A stretch of DNA of 64,000 nucleotides from Stomoxys calcitrans (Eukaryota > Arthropoda > Insecta > Diptera > Muscidae): positions 41,893,812 through 41,957,811 of the forward strand of contig NC_081553.1 in NCBI RefSeq assembly GCF_963082655.1. Direction: 5' to 3'. The position numbers and the translations under genes are program-made. Within the stretch, counting starts at the first letter, position 1; the number at the start of each line of letters is the position of its first letter. Positions 1-11,392 of this stretch are shown piece by piece. Under the pieces are notes generated by a model. That model saw nothing but the letters and a program-made list of their open reading frames with translations, was not told the origin of the DNA and did no database searches.

Positions 1-256
1 GCCTACTGAAAGTGAAAAAATGCTGCATTTTCTACACCGTGACTAGGCTAGCATGGAGAATGTCACACTTTAAATTCGCTGCTATCATTTCATAGTTACA
101 TACACCAAAATAACTGCGTGCACTGAGTGTTAAGCATATTCGCAAACGTGCATATAATTAGGTAAACTGTGCGTAACTTCACTCATAAATCAGCTGTTAG
201 CCTCCATCCAAGCAATTTTTGTTTAAACAGAAGAAGAAGAAGACAAAATTTGTTAA

Positions 257-1583
257 ATGGAAAAGTCAGCAAAAATGGAAAAAGTGAAGGTGTTTTATTT
301 ATTTAATAGCATATTAGATGAATTGTTGGAAAGTTCTTCATCGGAAGATGAGGATGCGATGTTTACAGTGTTATTTGGTCGAAATGAGAAACATCGCGTA
401 AAACAATTTGTTCAAACTGTTATCCATAATTATTCGGACATTGAAGTAAGTAGCTCCTTGCTAAAGTATATGTCACATTTGTAAAAAAAATTGTGTATAG
501 TTCAAGACGAATTTACGTATTAGCCGGGATAGTGCTAATGATTTAATCCAGAGGTTTTCCACAACTTGCGGCGAAAGATCATACCAAGGCGGTAGACACC
601 AAGTATCTGCGGAAACCTCAATACTATTATTTTTGTGGTAAGATTTATGAAAATTATGCGAACTGAAAAAAATAAGACACATAATTTGTTTTTTATAGGT
701 TTAGTGGAAACAAGACCACATTACGAGAAGTCTCAAATCTCTTTGACCTGTCACTTTCAACAACCCACTCATGTATAAATAAAGTTTTGGATTTCTTGGT
801 GAATGATGTGGCACCACAAGTTATTAAATTTCCAAGCACAAACGAGGATAAGGAATATGTCGCCAAAGAATTTGAAAAGGTAGCCAAATATGTGATTCTA
901 TGCATTTTAACTTATTGTTTTTACTATAGATATCTGGAGTTCCAAATGTATTGGGTTGCATAGATGGAAGTTACATCTCTATAAGGACACCCAAACACAA
1001 AATCCGGTCTACATATGCTAACAGACATGACACTGTATCAATAACCATGCAAGGAATTTGTGATTCAAAATTAAAATTTCTTGACGTATATACTGGAGTA
1101 CCCAGCAAAATTCACGATTCGAGGATATTGAAACTGTCTTTTATATCAAAAGATTTGCCTGCTTTGTGTTGTCCGAAATATTATTTACTAGGAGATTCTG
1201 CTTATCCTTTAAGGCATTATCTATTAACTCCATATCGCGACTATGGTAATTTGAGCGAATCAGAAAGAAATTATAATTTAAAATTTTGTCAAACCCGTGT
1301 TAAAATTGAGAATGCTTTCGGTGTTCTAAAGTGCCGATTTAGACAACTAATGCGTTTAGATTTTCACAAAGTCGAAACAATGGCAAAATTTATCATTGCC
1401 TGTTGTGTTCTTCACAACATTTGCATTGATAGAAATGACTTATATGAAGACGAAATAGAAAATACAGAAATCCATAACAATGATGACCCCTTGGGAGAGG
1501 ACCTGAGAGATATTTTGCCAACCCAGTTAGGACAATGCAAACGCAGTGAAGTAAAAGATTATTTATATGGATTAAGAAATTAA
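257..1583 (+). CDS. Harbinger transposase (HARBI1-like nuclease), four exons
   Basis: DDE-type nuclease that would cut and join the Harbinger element. The gene reads through four exons with canonical GT/AG sites: 257-445 (ATG at 257), 501-637, 699-879 and 930-1583 (TAA). The joined frame is about 386 residues with no stop, close to the usual HARBI1 size of roughly 350. Introns are 55, 61 and 50 bp, normal for flies. Exons 2 and 3 carry the conserved helical region before the nuclease (ILLFLW then FSGNKTTLREVS). Exon 4 carries the catalytic residues: Asp in GCIDGSYI, Asp in LLGDSAYPL and Glu in VKIENAFGVLKCRF, followed by CCVLHNICI. Exon 1 is acidic (SSSSEDED). An AATAAA follows at 1662. It faces the Myb-like gene at 2303-2914, its expected partner. 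It looks intact; activity is not shown. A domesticated HARBI1-like host gene is the alternative, but the linked Myb gene favours a transposon. Confidence 0.88.
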
Positions 1584-1661
1584 ATTTTATTTAAAATTTG
1601 TATTTGATTTTTTTTTTCTCAAACCCCGTTTATAAAATGGGCTAATTTAATTTTAAAATTA

Positions 1662-1667
1662 AATAAA
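1662..1667 (+). promoter_or_regulatory. Candidate polyadenylation signal of the Harbinger transposase
   Basis: AATAAA lies 79 bp after the transposase stop codon, in AT-rich sequence. Position and motif fit, but such a motif is frequent by chance in AT-rich DNA. Confidence 0.4.
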
Positions 1668-1979
1668 TTAAATATATTTATAAATTCATTAATTGTAAAG
1701 TTTTCATTGTTTCATAGGCAAGCTGTGGTCAGTGTATAGCAACCGTGATCGGCCCAATGAATACGACGACCCTGGCAGGTTGACGCATGTGTCCTCTTCA
1801 GCAAATGTCTAACACATTTTTGCGGTTTAGACCACTGTGGGTTGTTGGAAATCACAAAATCATGTGCAAAATTTGCGTCAAACCAAATAACAATCGCGTC
1901 CTCTTGACGCTTTACAAGTATAATCGCGAGACCGGTTGATATGGAGGCTTCGTCTAAACACGGTTCGATTTGGCTCATT

Positions 1980-2155
1980 CACAGTCCCATTCGACCTACA
2001 CTAAAAAGAAGTATTTGTGCAAAATTTCATGTACCCAGCTTAACTTCTTCGAAAGTAAGCGTACTTTTGTCAGACAGACGGACGGACATGGCTAAATCTA
2101 CTAAAACATCAAGACGATCAAGAATATGCGTACTTTATTGAGCCTAAGGTCAATA
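1980..2155 (+). repeat. Family A repeat, 3' end fragment
   Basis: This matches the 3' end of the family A elements elsewhere in the window: the AAGTATTTGTGCAAAATTTCA block, a CGAAAGTAAGCGT block, GACAGACGGACGGACATGGCTA, and GACGATCAAGAATAT. The arrays and the 5' end are missing. It lies between the two Harbinger genes, so it was probably inserted into the transposon. The stretch 1700-1980 just before it is not recognised. Confidence 0.7.
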
Positions 2156-2302
2156 TTTTAAAAAGTAATTCATTTGTACTTTGTTTTAAGGTATGTGTTT
2201 GTTGTACTCATATATACTATACATACGTTTATCTTATGCTACATATGAATTAAATTCATTTAAGTCTTTAAAATTTTTGTTTTGTTTTGTTGCCCAGCAA
2301 AT

Positions 2303-2914
2303 TCATTTTTGTTGGAATAATCTCTCCAAACTTTGCTTCATGTCTTTAATCGCTTCCATTTTCTCTCTATGGCGCCTTTCTTTTGCCTCTTCATTAAGCT
2401 TTGCAATTTCAAGCAGAGTATCCTGCACACTTTGCTTTTTCTTTGACGTGGAAGTACTTGCCAATATATCACGCTGCTCCCGCTTAATAATTTTTTGGCT
2501 GCTTATTTGAATCTCCGGCTCAATTGAATCATCTAGATTGCAAATTTGGAACAGCTCTTCTTCAAAGTCAATTTTTTGCCTCTTTGAGCCCGACGTGTTA
2601 TTGTTTTCCACCGCCAATTTTTTCCGTCTTAAAACAGTTTTATAGCGCTCTTCGCACTGTTTTGCACTTTTATTTCCAACCTTCTCCGCAACTTTTGACC
2701 ACATTTCTTTTTTATTTCTAAATTTCCCTAAGGGGCCAATTTGGGGCAAATACTTGGCGTATAAGTCCAGCAGCATTCTGGTGTCGCCGTCAGACCACAC
2801 TAGGAATAAAAACATTATAAAATTGGAAAGTTCTTCATCGTTGTAGCTTTTTAAAAACTTACAATTAACTTGCTTGTAACTTGGACTTTCTGCCTTGTCC
2901 ACTAATTCTTCCAT
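2303..2914 (-). CDS. Harbinger Myb/SANT-like DNA-binding protein, two exons
   Basis: Second gene of the Harbinger element. In this superfamily the Myb-like protein binds transposon DNA and helps the transposase enter the nucleus. I place the start at the ATG whose complement is at 2912-2914; the frame opens a little upstream only with a TTG codon. A 63-bp intron (2800-2862) with GTAAGT donor and TTCCTAG acceptor fits well; splicing gives about 182 residues. Because 63 is a multiple of three and the intron lacks stops, the unspliced frame is also open. After splicing, a Myb/SANT-like trihelix begins at LWSDGDTRMLLDLY, continues through KFRNKKEMWSKVAEKV, and ends with CEERYKTVLRRKK. The C-terminus is a charged, coiled-coil-like helix rich in Glu, Lys and Arg. 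It is convergent with the transposase gene, as in other Harbinger elements. Confidence 0.82.
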   Translation of the reverse strand: MEELVDKAESPSYKQVNCKFLKSYNDEELSNFIMFLFLVWSDGDTRMLLDLYAKYLPQIGPLGKFRNKKEMWSKVAEKVGNKSAKQCEERYKTVLRRKKLAVENNNTSGSKRQKIDFEEELFQICNLDDSIEPEIQISSQKIIKREQRDILASTSTSKKKQSVQDTLLEIAKLNEEAKERRHREKMEAIKDMKQSLERLFQQK

Positions 2915-3082
2915 ATTGTCCTGCAATTCTTCCGCGTCCTATGTTTTTTATTTTATACACACCCGAAATCACAAAAAAAATTATTACAAATGAAAACTCG
3001 ACAATTTTTTTTTTTTTTTTTTTTTTTTGCTTGTTATGTTAGGCTCATGAACAGGAACATGTTCGATTGAACATGTAAAAAG

Positions 3083-3160
3083 TGTAACACTATGAGAGGG
3101 ATAAGGCAGCATTTGCAAAATGTTATCCCTTATGAGTGCAACATTAGTGTAACATTTTTT
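3083..3160. repeat. Imperfect hairpin beside the Harbinger Myb gene
   Basis: GTGTAACACTATGAGAGGGATAA is followed about 15 bp later by TTATCCCTTATGAGTGCAAC and then TTAGTGTAAC, giving an imperfect stem-loop. One arm resembles sequence at 78-100 on the other side of the element. It may be part of a terminal or subterminal repeat of the transposon. That is an inference. Confidence 0.4.
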
Positions 3161-3179
3161 TTCAGAATCGAAATCACCA

Positions 3180-4190
3180 TAAGCTATGTGTTGTTAGTCC
3201 ATAAGGAAGTAAAACCATTCCCTCTATATCAAAAGTAAATACCTATAAACTTTTTAATGACAAAAATTATTTCGATCCTAGATGATATAAAATCCTTTAC
3301 AAATTTCAAAAAAAAAAAACAAAACCAACTGATAGTCTCCCTTTCATTTTCCCATTTCATATTCGCTCCCCCCATGATGATTAACAAAATTAAAAATGCA
3401 TTTTTCATTTAGGAACTGAAATCACAACTCATCTGATTGCAACACATTTGAGCTGTGATACATTTTGTATGAATGTGACACATTTCTCTCATTGAGCCAT
3501 CAATTATTAATGCATAAAATCGAAACAGGATATTTGATGCAGCCATGCTAGGGGATGGGGAAACCCCAAGCAAAAGTAGGGGGATCAATTTCAATAACAG
3601 CAGAAGAGGAGCAGCAGGAATAGTGGTGGTGCTATTGAAACAAAAATAATGACTTCCGGTTGGTTGAATGACTGACTGACAGCACTGACTGGTTTATGGG
3701 AGGGAATGCATATGCCAGGCGATACAAAGAATGGTCGATATGTGAACTTGAACAAGCCTTAGCTACAAAAATGAAAATTGGTTCATATGTAAACATTTTC
3801 TTTTCATAAGATATAGAATGCAGTGATACCCTACACCGCAATAAGTGGGTAGGGAAAGGATCTTTATCATTAACATCATTTTGCATAACAAAAAGAAGAA
3901 TAAAAGCTATACAAATAGTCAGAAATATTTTAAGATTTGAAAAAATTCCAGATCTTATATAGCAAATAGTGTCACAGTATAACTGCCAACCGCGAAACTC
4001 CAAGTTAGTATAATGGTCAGCTCAGAAAGTAAAGCAAAACCCAAGGAGTATGGAGTTCTCAGGTCAAACTGATTTTAGGACTCTTGACCGAAGACCGGGG
4101 TTCTCATAGTTTGCGCTATATCTGAGATATTCTTGTGAAGGGTGGACCTATTTATGCAAATTTTTGTTTAAACTTTTATAGCAACCCAAA
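3180..4190. other. Unassigned intergenic stretch
   Basis: AT-rich sequence with no convincing exon, RNA gene or repeat that I recognise. Reading frames here are short and lack domain-like composition. Confidence 0.5.
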
Positions 4191-4194
4191 AACA

Positions 4195-4965
4195 CAAATA
4201 AGATATTTAAACTCGAGTTCATTTATCTAAGGGGGAACGCCCTACCCAAACGGGCATAATGAACGATCATTACAGTATGTGACTTAAATGAAAGCTATTA
4301 AAGAGTAGAGTACCTGCCTTATTCCAAAATATTTGTAAAAGTAAGTTCAAGTGCCTAGTGGGGACGCCTCACTCAAAACAAAAACCCTAAAAGAGCATAT
4401 AGATCGATCGGAACAATATGGGACTTATATGAAAGGTATATAAAAATAGCGAACGAATCAGATATATAAGTGTTGAGTGGACCGGTTTGTGTGAATTTAT
4501 GTTTGTACCGTAATGAGTAACGCAAATAAGATATTTAAGTTTTGGATCAATCACCTAGGGGGAACGCCCTACTCAAACGGGCATATTCACCAATCGGCAC
4601 AATAGGTGACTTAAATAGGAGGTATATAGAGAAGTAAAGTATCTGCTTCATCCCAAAAGATTTTTTTAGTTGGGATTTGGTAGCTAGGAGGAACGCCTTA
4701 CCCAACCGGACATATTGACTGATTGGCTCAATATATGGGAGTATAGAATCTGCTTGACGCCAAAATATATTTTAATTTGGTAGATAGGGGGAACGCCACA
4801 CTTCAAAAACCCGAAATGGGCATTAAGACCGATGAGAACTCGATGGGATTTACATATGGGAGGGTACGTGTAGGGGGAACGCCACACTTCAAAAACCCAA
4901 AAACTTATATATGGGATGGTACGAATCTGATATACAAATTAGTGACCAAATGTTTGGGGAACGGC
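4195..4965 (+). repeat. Family E internal repeat array
   Basis: About six degenerate units, each with a GGGGGAACGCC(C/T)(T/C)AC core (near 4229, 4360, 4559, 4687, 4787 and 4873) followed by an AAACGGGCATA-like block and a block like GACTTAAATGAAAGGTATAT. The same unit plan recurs at 9.1-11.2, 56.1-56.8 and 58.9-60.5 kb. Unit length varies from about 85 to 200 bp. Termini of the element are not visible here. Confidence 0.75.
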
Positions 4966-5089
4966 GACTAGGTTAATGCCACAGACTGGACTGCAAACGA
5001 TAACTTATATATAGCCCGTTAAAGTTCATATTCTGAACTGTGCAAACCAACGATCTGATAAGCCTAAGGTAACTCGCCATGCTGAAGAG

Positions 5090-6370
5090 GACGGATACGG
5101 TAAAATCGATACTTAGGAAATGCGGAGAAGGGTCTCAGATTGCTTGCCATTGAGACCAATTCATGATAGGATCTTCGCAAACACAGTGTTTGGGGAAGAT
5201 GAGAACTCAATCGTGACGGATGACATAAGGATAGACTCGGAACCATTACAATGCACTTGTTGCGACCATGTTGTTGACACTGCCCGAAGAATGTCTCTGG
5301 GGCAAAGAGAGAGAGAGCCGTTGAAAGTAATTTTCGATCATATGCCTTTGCACCTATATGTTGGGTGTGTGGCAACAAAGACCGCCATGAGACCAAGGGA
5401 GTCAGATAAATGGCGTTCCTCTAACTCAGGCCATCCTTCTGTTCTGCGGGGGAATGGTGATTCCGCATGGCGTGGGAGTTCTTCCTAGTTGATGGCTTGG
5501 TAGTCCTTTGGCAGGCTGCCACGATATATGCGGACAGTCAAACGGCGCTGAAGGTTCTGGCGTCAGATAGCATGAGGTCAAAACTGGTTAGAAGATGCAT
5601 AGAACTTCGGGAACGGCTGTCAGGCTTTGCTGGGTTCCAGGCCCTCAAGGTGTGGTGGAGAACGAAGCTGCCGACAAGCTGGAAAGGAATGGATAGCCGA
5701 TTGCCGCAGATCTTGCAATGGAATTGGTGAGACTTCCAGTGTGCGAGTTTCTAGCATGAGGTCCAATTTAGTTAGAAGATGCAAAGAGCTTTGGGAAAGG
5801 CTGTCAGGCTCTGCTGGGTCCCAGGTCATCAAGGTGTGGCGGGGAACGAAGCTGCCGACGATCTGGCTAGGAATGGATCGGTGATTGCCGGAGATCTTGC
5901 AATGGAATCAGTGAGACTTCCACTGTGCGAGCTTCTGTGTAGGGTAAGGCGTCCACCCTACCAAGAAACTACGATGACTGCTTGAATAAGGCGTGGGCTG
6001 GTGTCTTAGGTTATATTGGGTCAAAAGCCCCGTGGCCGATTTTTTCACGAAACAGGACGTCGCTTATCCTGGAGCTGAGAATGATTAAGGACTGCTAATA
6101 GGAGTCCTGAGTGGTGATTGCAACGTCAGGTCTTTGACGTCGCGCTGGATGCAGGGAGAGGCAGTTTAATGCAGGATGTGCGATGACGAAGTTGGAGACA
6201 GCCGAGCATCTGTTGTGTCGATGAGACGATACAGGACAATGGGAGAACCTGAATTTGACAGCGACTTTGATTTGCCAGTGCGGGGATCGTGGTTCCGATT
6301 TCTAACAGAGGCTTTGATTTGTTGCTGCTGTGGTATAGACAAAATATTGTGCAGGGGAGTCTAACCTAAC
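5090..6370 (+). pseudogene. Decayed non-LTR retrotransposon: linker, RNase H and 3' tail
   Basis: Plus-strand fragments line up in the order of the C-terminal half of a Jockey/R1-type ORF2. Near 5340-5410 is MPLHLYVGCVATKTAMRPRE, the stretch that precedes the RNase H domain in such elements. An RNase H core with TIYADSQTALKVL follows near 5525, then VPGHQGVAGNEAADDLARNG near 5815-5880. A Cys/His-like tail (RMCDDEVGD, then a decayed EHLLC) lies near 6175-6220. The fragment ends at CTAACCTAAC (6361-6370), the tail seen on other non-LTR relics here. Frameshifts and stops break every domain, and the polymerase domain and 5' end are missing. The RNase H part is duplicated (separate entry). Confidence 0.8.
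5570..5950 (+). repeat. 184-bp tandem duplication inside the RNase H relic
   Basis: AGCATGAGGTC at 5570 recurs at 5754 and the following sequence stays alignable to about 5935 (AAGATGCA.AGA, CTGTCAGGCT, GAACGAAGCTGCCGAC, GATCTTGCAATGGAAT). The two copies differ by many substitutions, so the duplication is old. Confidence 0.8.
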
Positions 6371-7090
6371 ATTCGTTGGTTGCTTGGTTCAGCTGGTGTC
6401 TACAAACCTCTATTAGTATGGGAAGATACAGTTTTGATGGCTGCTACCTCGTTGCACCTCAGTTGCGTTTATAACCCGCCTGAAACCAGACCACACATTT
6501 TACCAGGTCCCCAAGAGCTCACTCCATTACCACAACAAGGCCATGGAGGATATTACGAAAAAGCCATGAACGAAAGTCCTACAGCTCTATGTATACGTTT
6601 CATTAGCGTAAGATAGAAGCAGAAAAGGTGTTCAACTGTTCCCTACTCCAACGACCATTACAACTGTGACAGTGGTGGAATAGGCCAGTGGCCAGTGGCC
6701 AGTGGGCACCTTGATAAGTCTTGACAGATTTCATCGATCTAGGCTGATTAATGGCTCCGTAAGCTTGATATTGTATTGAGGCCAGGTATTTTTTTTTTTT
6801 TTTTTTGATACACGACATATTTTAGTCTTATCCCACCTGGTGTCTGCAAATATAGTACTTGAAGATGTTCCTTTAAACGACTACCAGCGGAGTTGCGACT
6901 GGCGCCCTTTGGAGATCGTTAGGGGTCTTCATTGAATTCCTTGGTACCAGAGAGTATTATAGACGTCAGTGTCTTTTAGCCTGAAGGCATGGAAACGATG
7001 ATGATGGTGGAGCGCAGGCCTGATCACGATATACGTAGACAGTCAGGCGGCGCTGAAGGCTCTGGTGTCAGGTTAAAACTGGTTAGAAGA
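6371..7090. other. Mixed retroelement debris
   Basis: No intact gene. At 7027-7085 there is a second short piece of the same RNase H block seen near 5520 (ATATACGTAGACAGTCAGGCGGCG, then GTTAGAAGATGCAAAGAG). An AGCGG-AGTTGCGACTGGCG block at 6890-6905 recurs in the following 360-bp repeats. A T-run lies at 6789-6805. Confidence 0.55.
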
Positions 7091-7095
7091 TGCAA

Positions 7096-8150
7096 AGAGT
7101 TGCGACTGGCGTCCTCTGGAGTTCGTTAGAAGAGGATCTATCTCTGGCTTTTAGGACTTCTATAGCCAGACGATCTGATTTAGCAAATTTATCCCCACAC
7201 ATTCCCACCAGCATTGATATAACAAAATTCGATCTCCATGACTGTCGACGAAAATTCTTAAAGAGTTCAATGTGTGATTATGCTATGGTGCTAAACAAGC
7301 TTCCTCAGGAAGCTTTACAGATGTTGATATGTTCGATTACTCTGAGAAAATACCAGAACGGACTCCACAATTCATCTTAGAGCATTCCGTGCCATGCCCA
7401 TCATTACAGTCCGTTCTAACTGGAAAATTTGACTTCGAAGGGTTGTCCCTTTAAACGGCTGCCAGCGGAATTGCGACTGGCGAAGTTCGTTAGAAGAGGA
7501 TCCACCTCTGGCTCTTTCGACTTCTAAAGCCAGACGACCTGATTTAACAAATTCATCCCTACACACTCTCACAAGCCCTGATATAACTAAATTCGATCTC
7601 CATGCCAGTAGAGCGCTTGACTGCCGACGAAAATTCTTAAAGAGTTTAACGTGAGGTTATGCTAAAGTGCTAAACATGCTACCTCAGGAAACTTTACAGA
7701 GGTTGGTATGTTCGATTCCTCTGAGAAAATACCAGAGAGCCATCCGTGGCGTGCCCATCATTGCAGCCCGTTCTAACTGGAAAATTTGACCTCGAAGTGT
7801 TGTCCCTTTAAACGGCTGCCAGCGGAATTACGACTGGCGAAGTTCGTTAGAAGAGGATCCACCTCTGGCTCTTTCGACTTCTAAAGTCAGACGACCTGAT
7901 TTAACAAATTCATCCCTACAAACTCTCACAAGCCTTGATATAACTAAATTCCATCTCCATGCCAGAAAAGCGCTGTCCCGAAAATTTTTAAGTTAAACGT
8001 GTGATTATGCTATGGTGCTAAACAGACTTCCACAGGAAACTTTACAGAGGTAGGATTGTTCGATTCCTCTGAGAAAATACCAGAACCAACTCCACAATTC
8101 ATTTTAGAGCCATCCGTCGCATGGCCATCATTGCAGTCCGTTCTAACTGG
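7096..8150 (+). repeat. Three tandem copies of a ~360-bp unit
   Basis: A block with CTGGCT...GACTTCTA.AG.CAGACGA starts at about 7144, 7508 and 7867, giving periods near 364 and 359 bp. Each unit carries TTGCGACTGGCG, AGAAGAGGATC, GATATAAC.AAATTCGATCT and CTCTGAGAAAATACCAGA. The first copy keeps a 96-residue open frame; the others have stops. I do not recognise the encoded sequence; the joint use of the TTGCGACTGGCG block by the neighbouring non-LTR debris suggests a retroelement origin. Confidence 0.8.
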
Positions 8151-8259
8151 TCATGGCTGGAGTGAAGTAGTCGGCGATAGTTATCATATTCCTAAGAAGA
8201 TACTAAAGGGTGCGGGCATGTACTCCATGCTCTGTTTCTCCAGCTTCCCTTAGGTGTTG

Positions 8260-9060
8260 TCACAACCATTCACCTTTTGCCGAATATACGCGTCGATAAA
8301 CCTTATGTAGGACACTTTAAAGTCGACAGCAGCATTTAACTTTTGCTGCTACCTTTTTTCGAGATGTAAATGCATCCTTCATATTTGTGCCCCTCCAAAT
8401 TGTCATTGAGATAATGTCATTGCCTCTTCTTCATCCCCGCTCGGCTTTCACACCCTCTGCACTTATATGTAATTTGGTACAAAACAATTTCAACTTAAAA
8501 TTCACATCACTTTGCTTCATCTTCCCCATGAATCCATCCGTGAATCCATTCTTCCATCGCCCGTCTTTGACTTTTTTCACAATTTTCCTTCTTTGAGTCT
8601 GTGCTGCCATAGCATTTTTAGTATTGTGTTTTTATTTTTAGTAACTACAACTGCTCATCCATGTAGTTTTTTGGTTCAGTTTTGAATCTTCTTCTTTGTT
8701 TTCTTTTTGTTGTCTGGGTCTGTGGCTTCTGTCAAGTTTTCCTTTTGTTTTTTTATCCGTAACTTTTTAGTTGCTTTAGTTCTGTGTGTAGTGTGTGTTT
8801 TGGAGCAGATGCACCAATTCTTCACTGAGCCACACATCCTGTCTTGTGCTCGTAATTAAAAACAGTTTTTCCTATTGTTGTTGTATTTTTTCTCTTTAGG
8901 ATGCCCATTTAAGCTCTTCACCTCAATGTGGTAAAACTATAGTTTTCCGTTTTCATTTGTGGCGTGAATGAGAGGAATAAAACATGAGCGAGGGTGGACG
9001 GGTGCCAGCTGTAGTCCAATATTTTAAGAAAATTAATTTTTTCTTAATTTTTAAAAGTAA
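8260..9060. other. Unassigned T-rich stretch
   Basis: T-rich, low-complexity sequence with no convincing coding frame, RNA gene or recognised repeat. Confidence 0.5.
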
Positions 9061-9064
9061 TTTT

Positions 9065-11392
9065 TTAAAAATCAAAAATCAGCAGAACAAAATCAATTTG
9101 TGTTTGTTTGTGTGTTCCTTTCAGTCTCAGAAACGGCTGAACCAATGTCCATGATTTTTTCACTGATGGTGCATAATGATGCCGTGGTGAAAATAGGGTA
9201 CTACAGTTTTTGATATCTGAAGGAGGGCGGCCCCTTCCCTTACCATAATTTTCAGAAAAGCCAGATCTCGGTGGTTGGTGGTCAGATTTGAATTTTGTGT
9301 CCTCTCTTATAGTACCCTAGAAACAAAAATTTGGTATCCAAGTTTTGGATGGGGTACCTAGGGGGGCCACCCCACCCCCAAAACCTATCAAATATATATT
9401 GGGTTGCCCAAAAAGTAATTGCGGATTTTTCATATAGTCGGCGTTGACAAATTTTTTTACAGCTTGTGACTCTGTAATTGCATTCTTTCTTCCGTCAGTT
9501 ATCAGCTGTTACTTTTAGCTTGCTTTAGAAAAAAAGTGTAAAAAAAGTATATTTGATTAAAGTTCATTCTAAGTTTTGTTAAAAATGCATTTACTTTCTT
9601 TTAAAAAATCCGCAATTACTTTTTGGGCAACACAATATTTAGACCAATCACGACAATATGGGACTCAAATGAAGGACATTTAAGATTATAAAACATATCT
9701 GATTTTCAATTGTCGGACCAAGTGTTTGGGGGACCATCCAAACCCCCAAAACACCCCTAAATCGGACATATTTACCGATCATGGCAATATGGGACTCAAA
9801 TGAATGGTATTTGCGAGTAAAATACGAATCTGACATCGAAATGTGGGACCACGTTTCTGGGGTTCCACCCCTTCCCCAAAACACCCCCCCCAAACAGACT
9901 TATTTACTGACCATGTCAATATGGGCCTTAAATAAAAGGTATTTGAGTGTAGAATTTGAATCTGATATCCAGATGTGGGACCAAGTATTTGAGGGGCCGC
10001 CCATCCCCGAGAACATCCCCCAAAAAAGACAAATTTACGACCATAACAATATGAGGCTCAAATGAAAGGTCTTTGAAAGTAAAGCACGAATCTGATATCA
10101 ATGGTCGGGAAAAGTGTCTATGGGGCTACCCCACCCCCATAACACCACCCAAATAGGAAGTACTTGCTGGCCATTGCAATATGAGGCTCAAAAAGAGGCA
10201 TTTTAGAACACGAATCTGATAAATATTTTCAATATCAAGACACTGAGTGACTGCCTCATTCCCAAAACACCCCCGAAACCGGTCATGTTTGCAGACTATG
10301 GAAAAATGAGGGTCAAATGAAGGGTATTTGGGAGTAGACCATGAATCTGACATCAACATTCGGGACCAACTATCTAAGGAACGTCCCACCACCATAACAA
10401 CCCCCAAGTAGGACGTATTTTCTTACCAAGACAATTTGTGTCATAAAGAGAGTGAGCTCGATATTCATAGTCCGGACATATTTGCTGGCTTTTTCAATAA
10501 GAGGTTTAAGTGAATGGTATTTGAGATTAGAAAACGAATTTGATATCCAATTGTGAGGCCAATGGCAATATGGGGTTCAAATATATGAGAATAGAGCACG
10601 TTGCTGATATATTTTTGGGCTTAGTGATTGGGGTACCACCCCACATCCCAAAATACCCCTAAACCGGGCATATTTACCGACCATGTCAGTGTGGGGCTTA
10701 AATGAAAGGAATTGGGGGGTAGAGCAAGAATTTATACCCCCACTTTCGGGACCAATTTTCTGGGGGTCTACCCCTTTCCCAAAATACCCCACAAACAGCA
10801 ATTTTTTACTGATCATCGCAATATGGGGCTCAAATAAAGGTATTTGAGGAGTAGAATACGAATTTGATGTCCAAATGTAGGACCATGTATTTAAGGCATC
10901 ACCCCTTCCCCAAAAGACCCCCAAAGGGTAAACATTTTTCGACCATGCCAATATGTGGCTCATATGAAAGGTATTTGATATTGGAAAACGAATTTGATAA
11001 CCAATTTTGGTACCATGTGTTTGGGGGACGCCTCATCCGGCAAACTCCCCTCAAAACTATGCTGATATTTTTTGAGGGCCAAGTGTCTGGCGGACCACTT
11101 CACCCCCGAAGACACCCCTAAATCAGACATCATGAGAATATCGGGCTGAAATAAAGTATTTTAAGAATGGAGTACACCTTACATCCAAACTTAAATTCGT
11201 AAACCAATAAAGATCATATGGGATTCAGATAAAGGCACTTATATTGTTGAACTGTTTGTCAAGCGATATACTATTTTCGTAGCATGATATTTCACTAAAA
11301 GCTCTTTAATTGTCGAAAATAAATATTCCAAGGAAAATTTTGTTCCATATAGAGTAAAAGAAGGCGCAGCAGAGCGGCCCGGTCCAGCTAGT
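9065..11392 (+). mobile_element. Family E element (Helitron-like), interrupted by a MITE
   Basis: Begins with a GTTTGTTTGTGTGTTC / CAGAAACGGCTGAACCAATG block near 9105-9150, continues with many units built on an ACCACCCCA.CCCC.AAAACACCCCC core, a TTTACCGACCATG.CAATATG block, and a CAAATGAAAGGTATTTG.GAGTA block, and ends at GGTCCAGCTAG-T (CTAG at 11388-11391). A CTAG end followed by T, no obvious target duplication and internal tandem repeats fit a non-autonomous Helitron-like element; this class call is an inference. A mariner-type MITE interrupts it at 9399-9635. No rolling-circle replicase gene is present. Confidence 0.6.
9399..9635 (+). mobile_element. Mariner-type MITE, copy 1
   Basis: 237 bp with terminal inverted repeats (TTGGGTTGCCCAAAAAGTAA at the left; its complement at the right) and TA on both sides, the mariner target site. 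No transposase frame. Three related copies are at 14796, 27422 and 35900. It lies inside a family E element. Confidence 0.88.

Larger units (their letters stand above)
78..3110. mobile_element. PIF/Harbinger DNA transposon with two convergent genes
   Basis: This segment holds the two-gene layout typical of PIF/Harbinger elements: a DDE nuclease gene on the plus strand (257-1583) and a Myb/SANT-like gene on the minus strand (2303-2914), tail to tail. A degenerate inverted match, GCTGCTATC..TCATAG..TTACA at 78-100 against the complement of 3083-3110, may be part of the terminal repeats. That match is weak, so the outer limits are uncertain, and no 3-bp target duplication was confirmed. A fragment of repeat family A (1980-2155) sits between the two genes. 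Both genes look uninterrupted, unlike almost everything else in the window, which suggests a young copy. Confidence 0.7.

Noticed and set aside
7090..7380. 96-codon frame as a host gene
   Set aside because: It is the first of three tandem repeat copies, the others being broken, and it shares blocks with retroelement debris.
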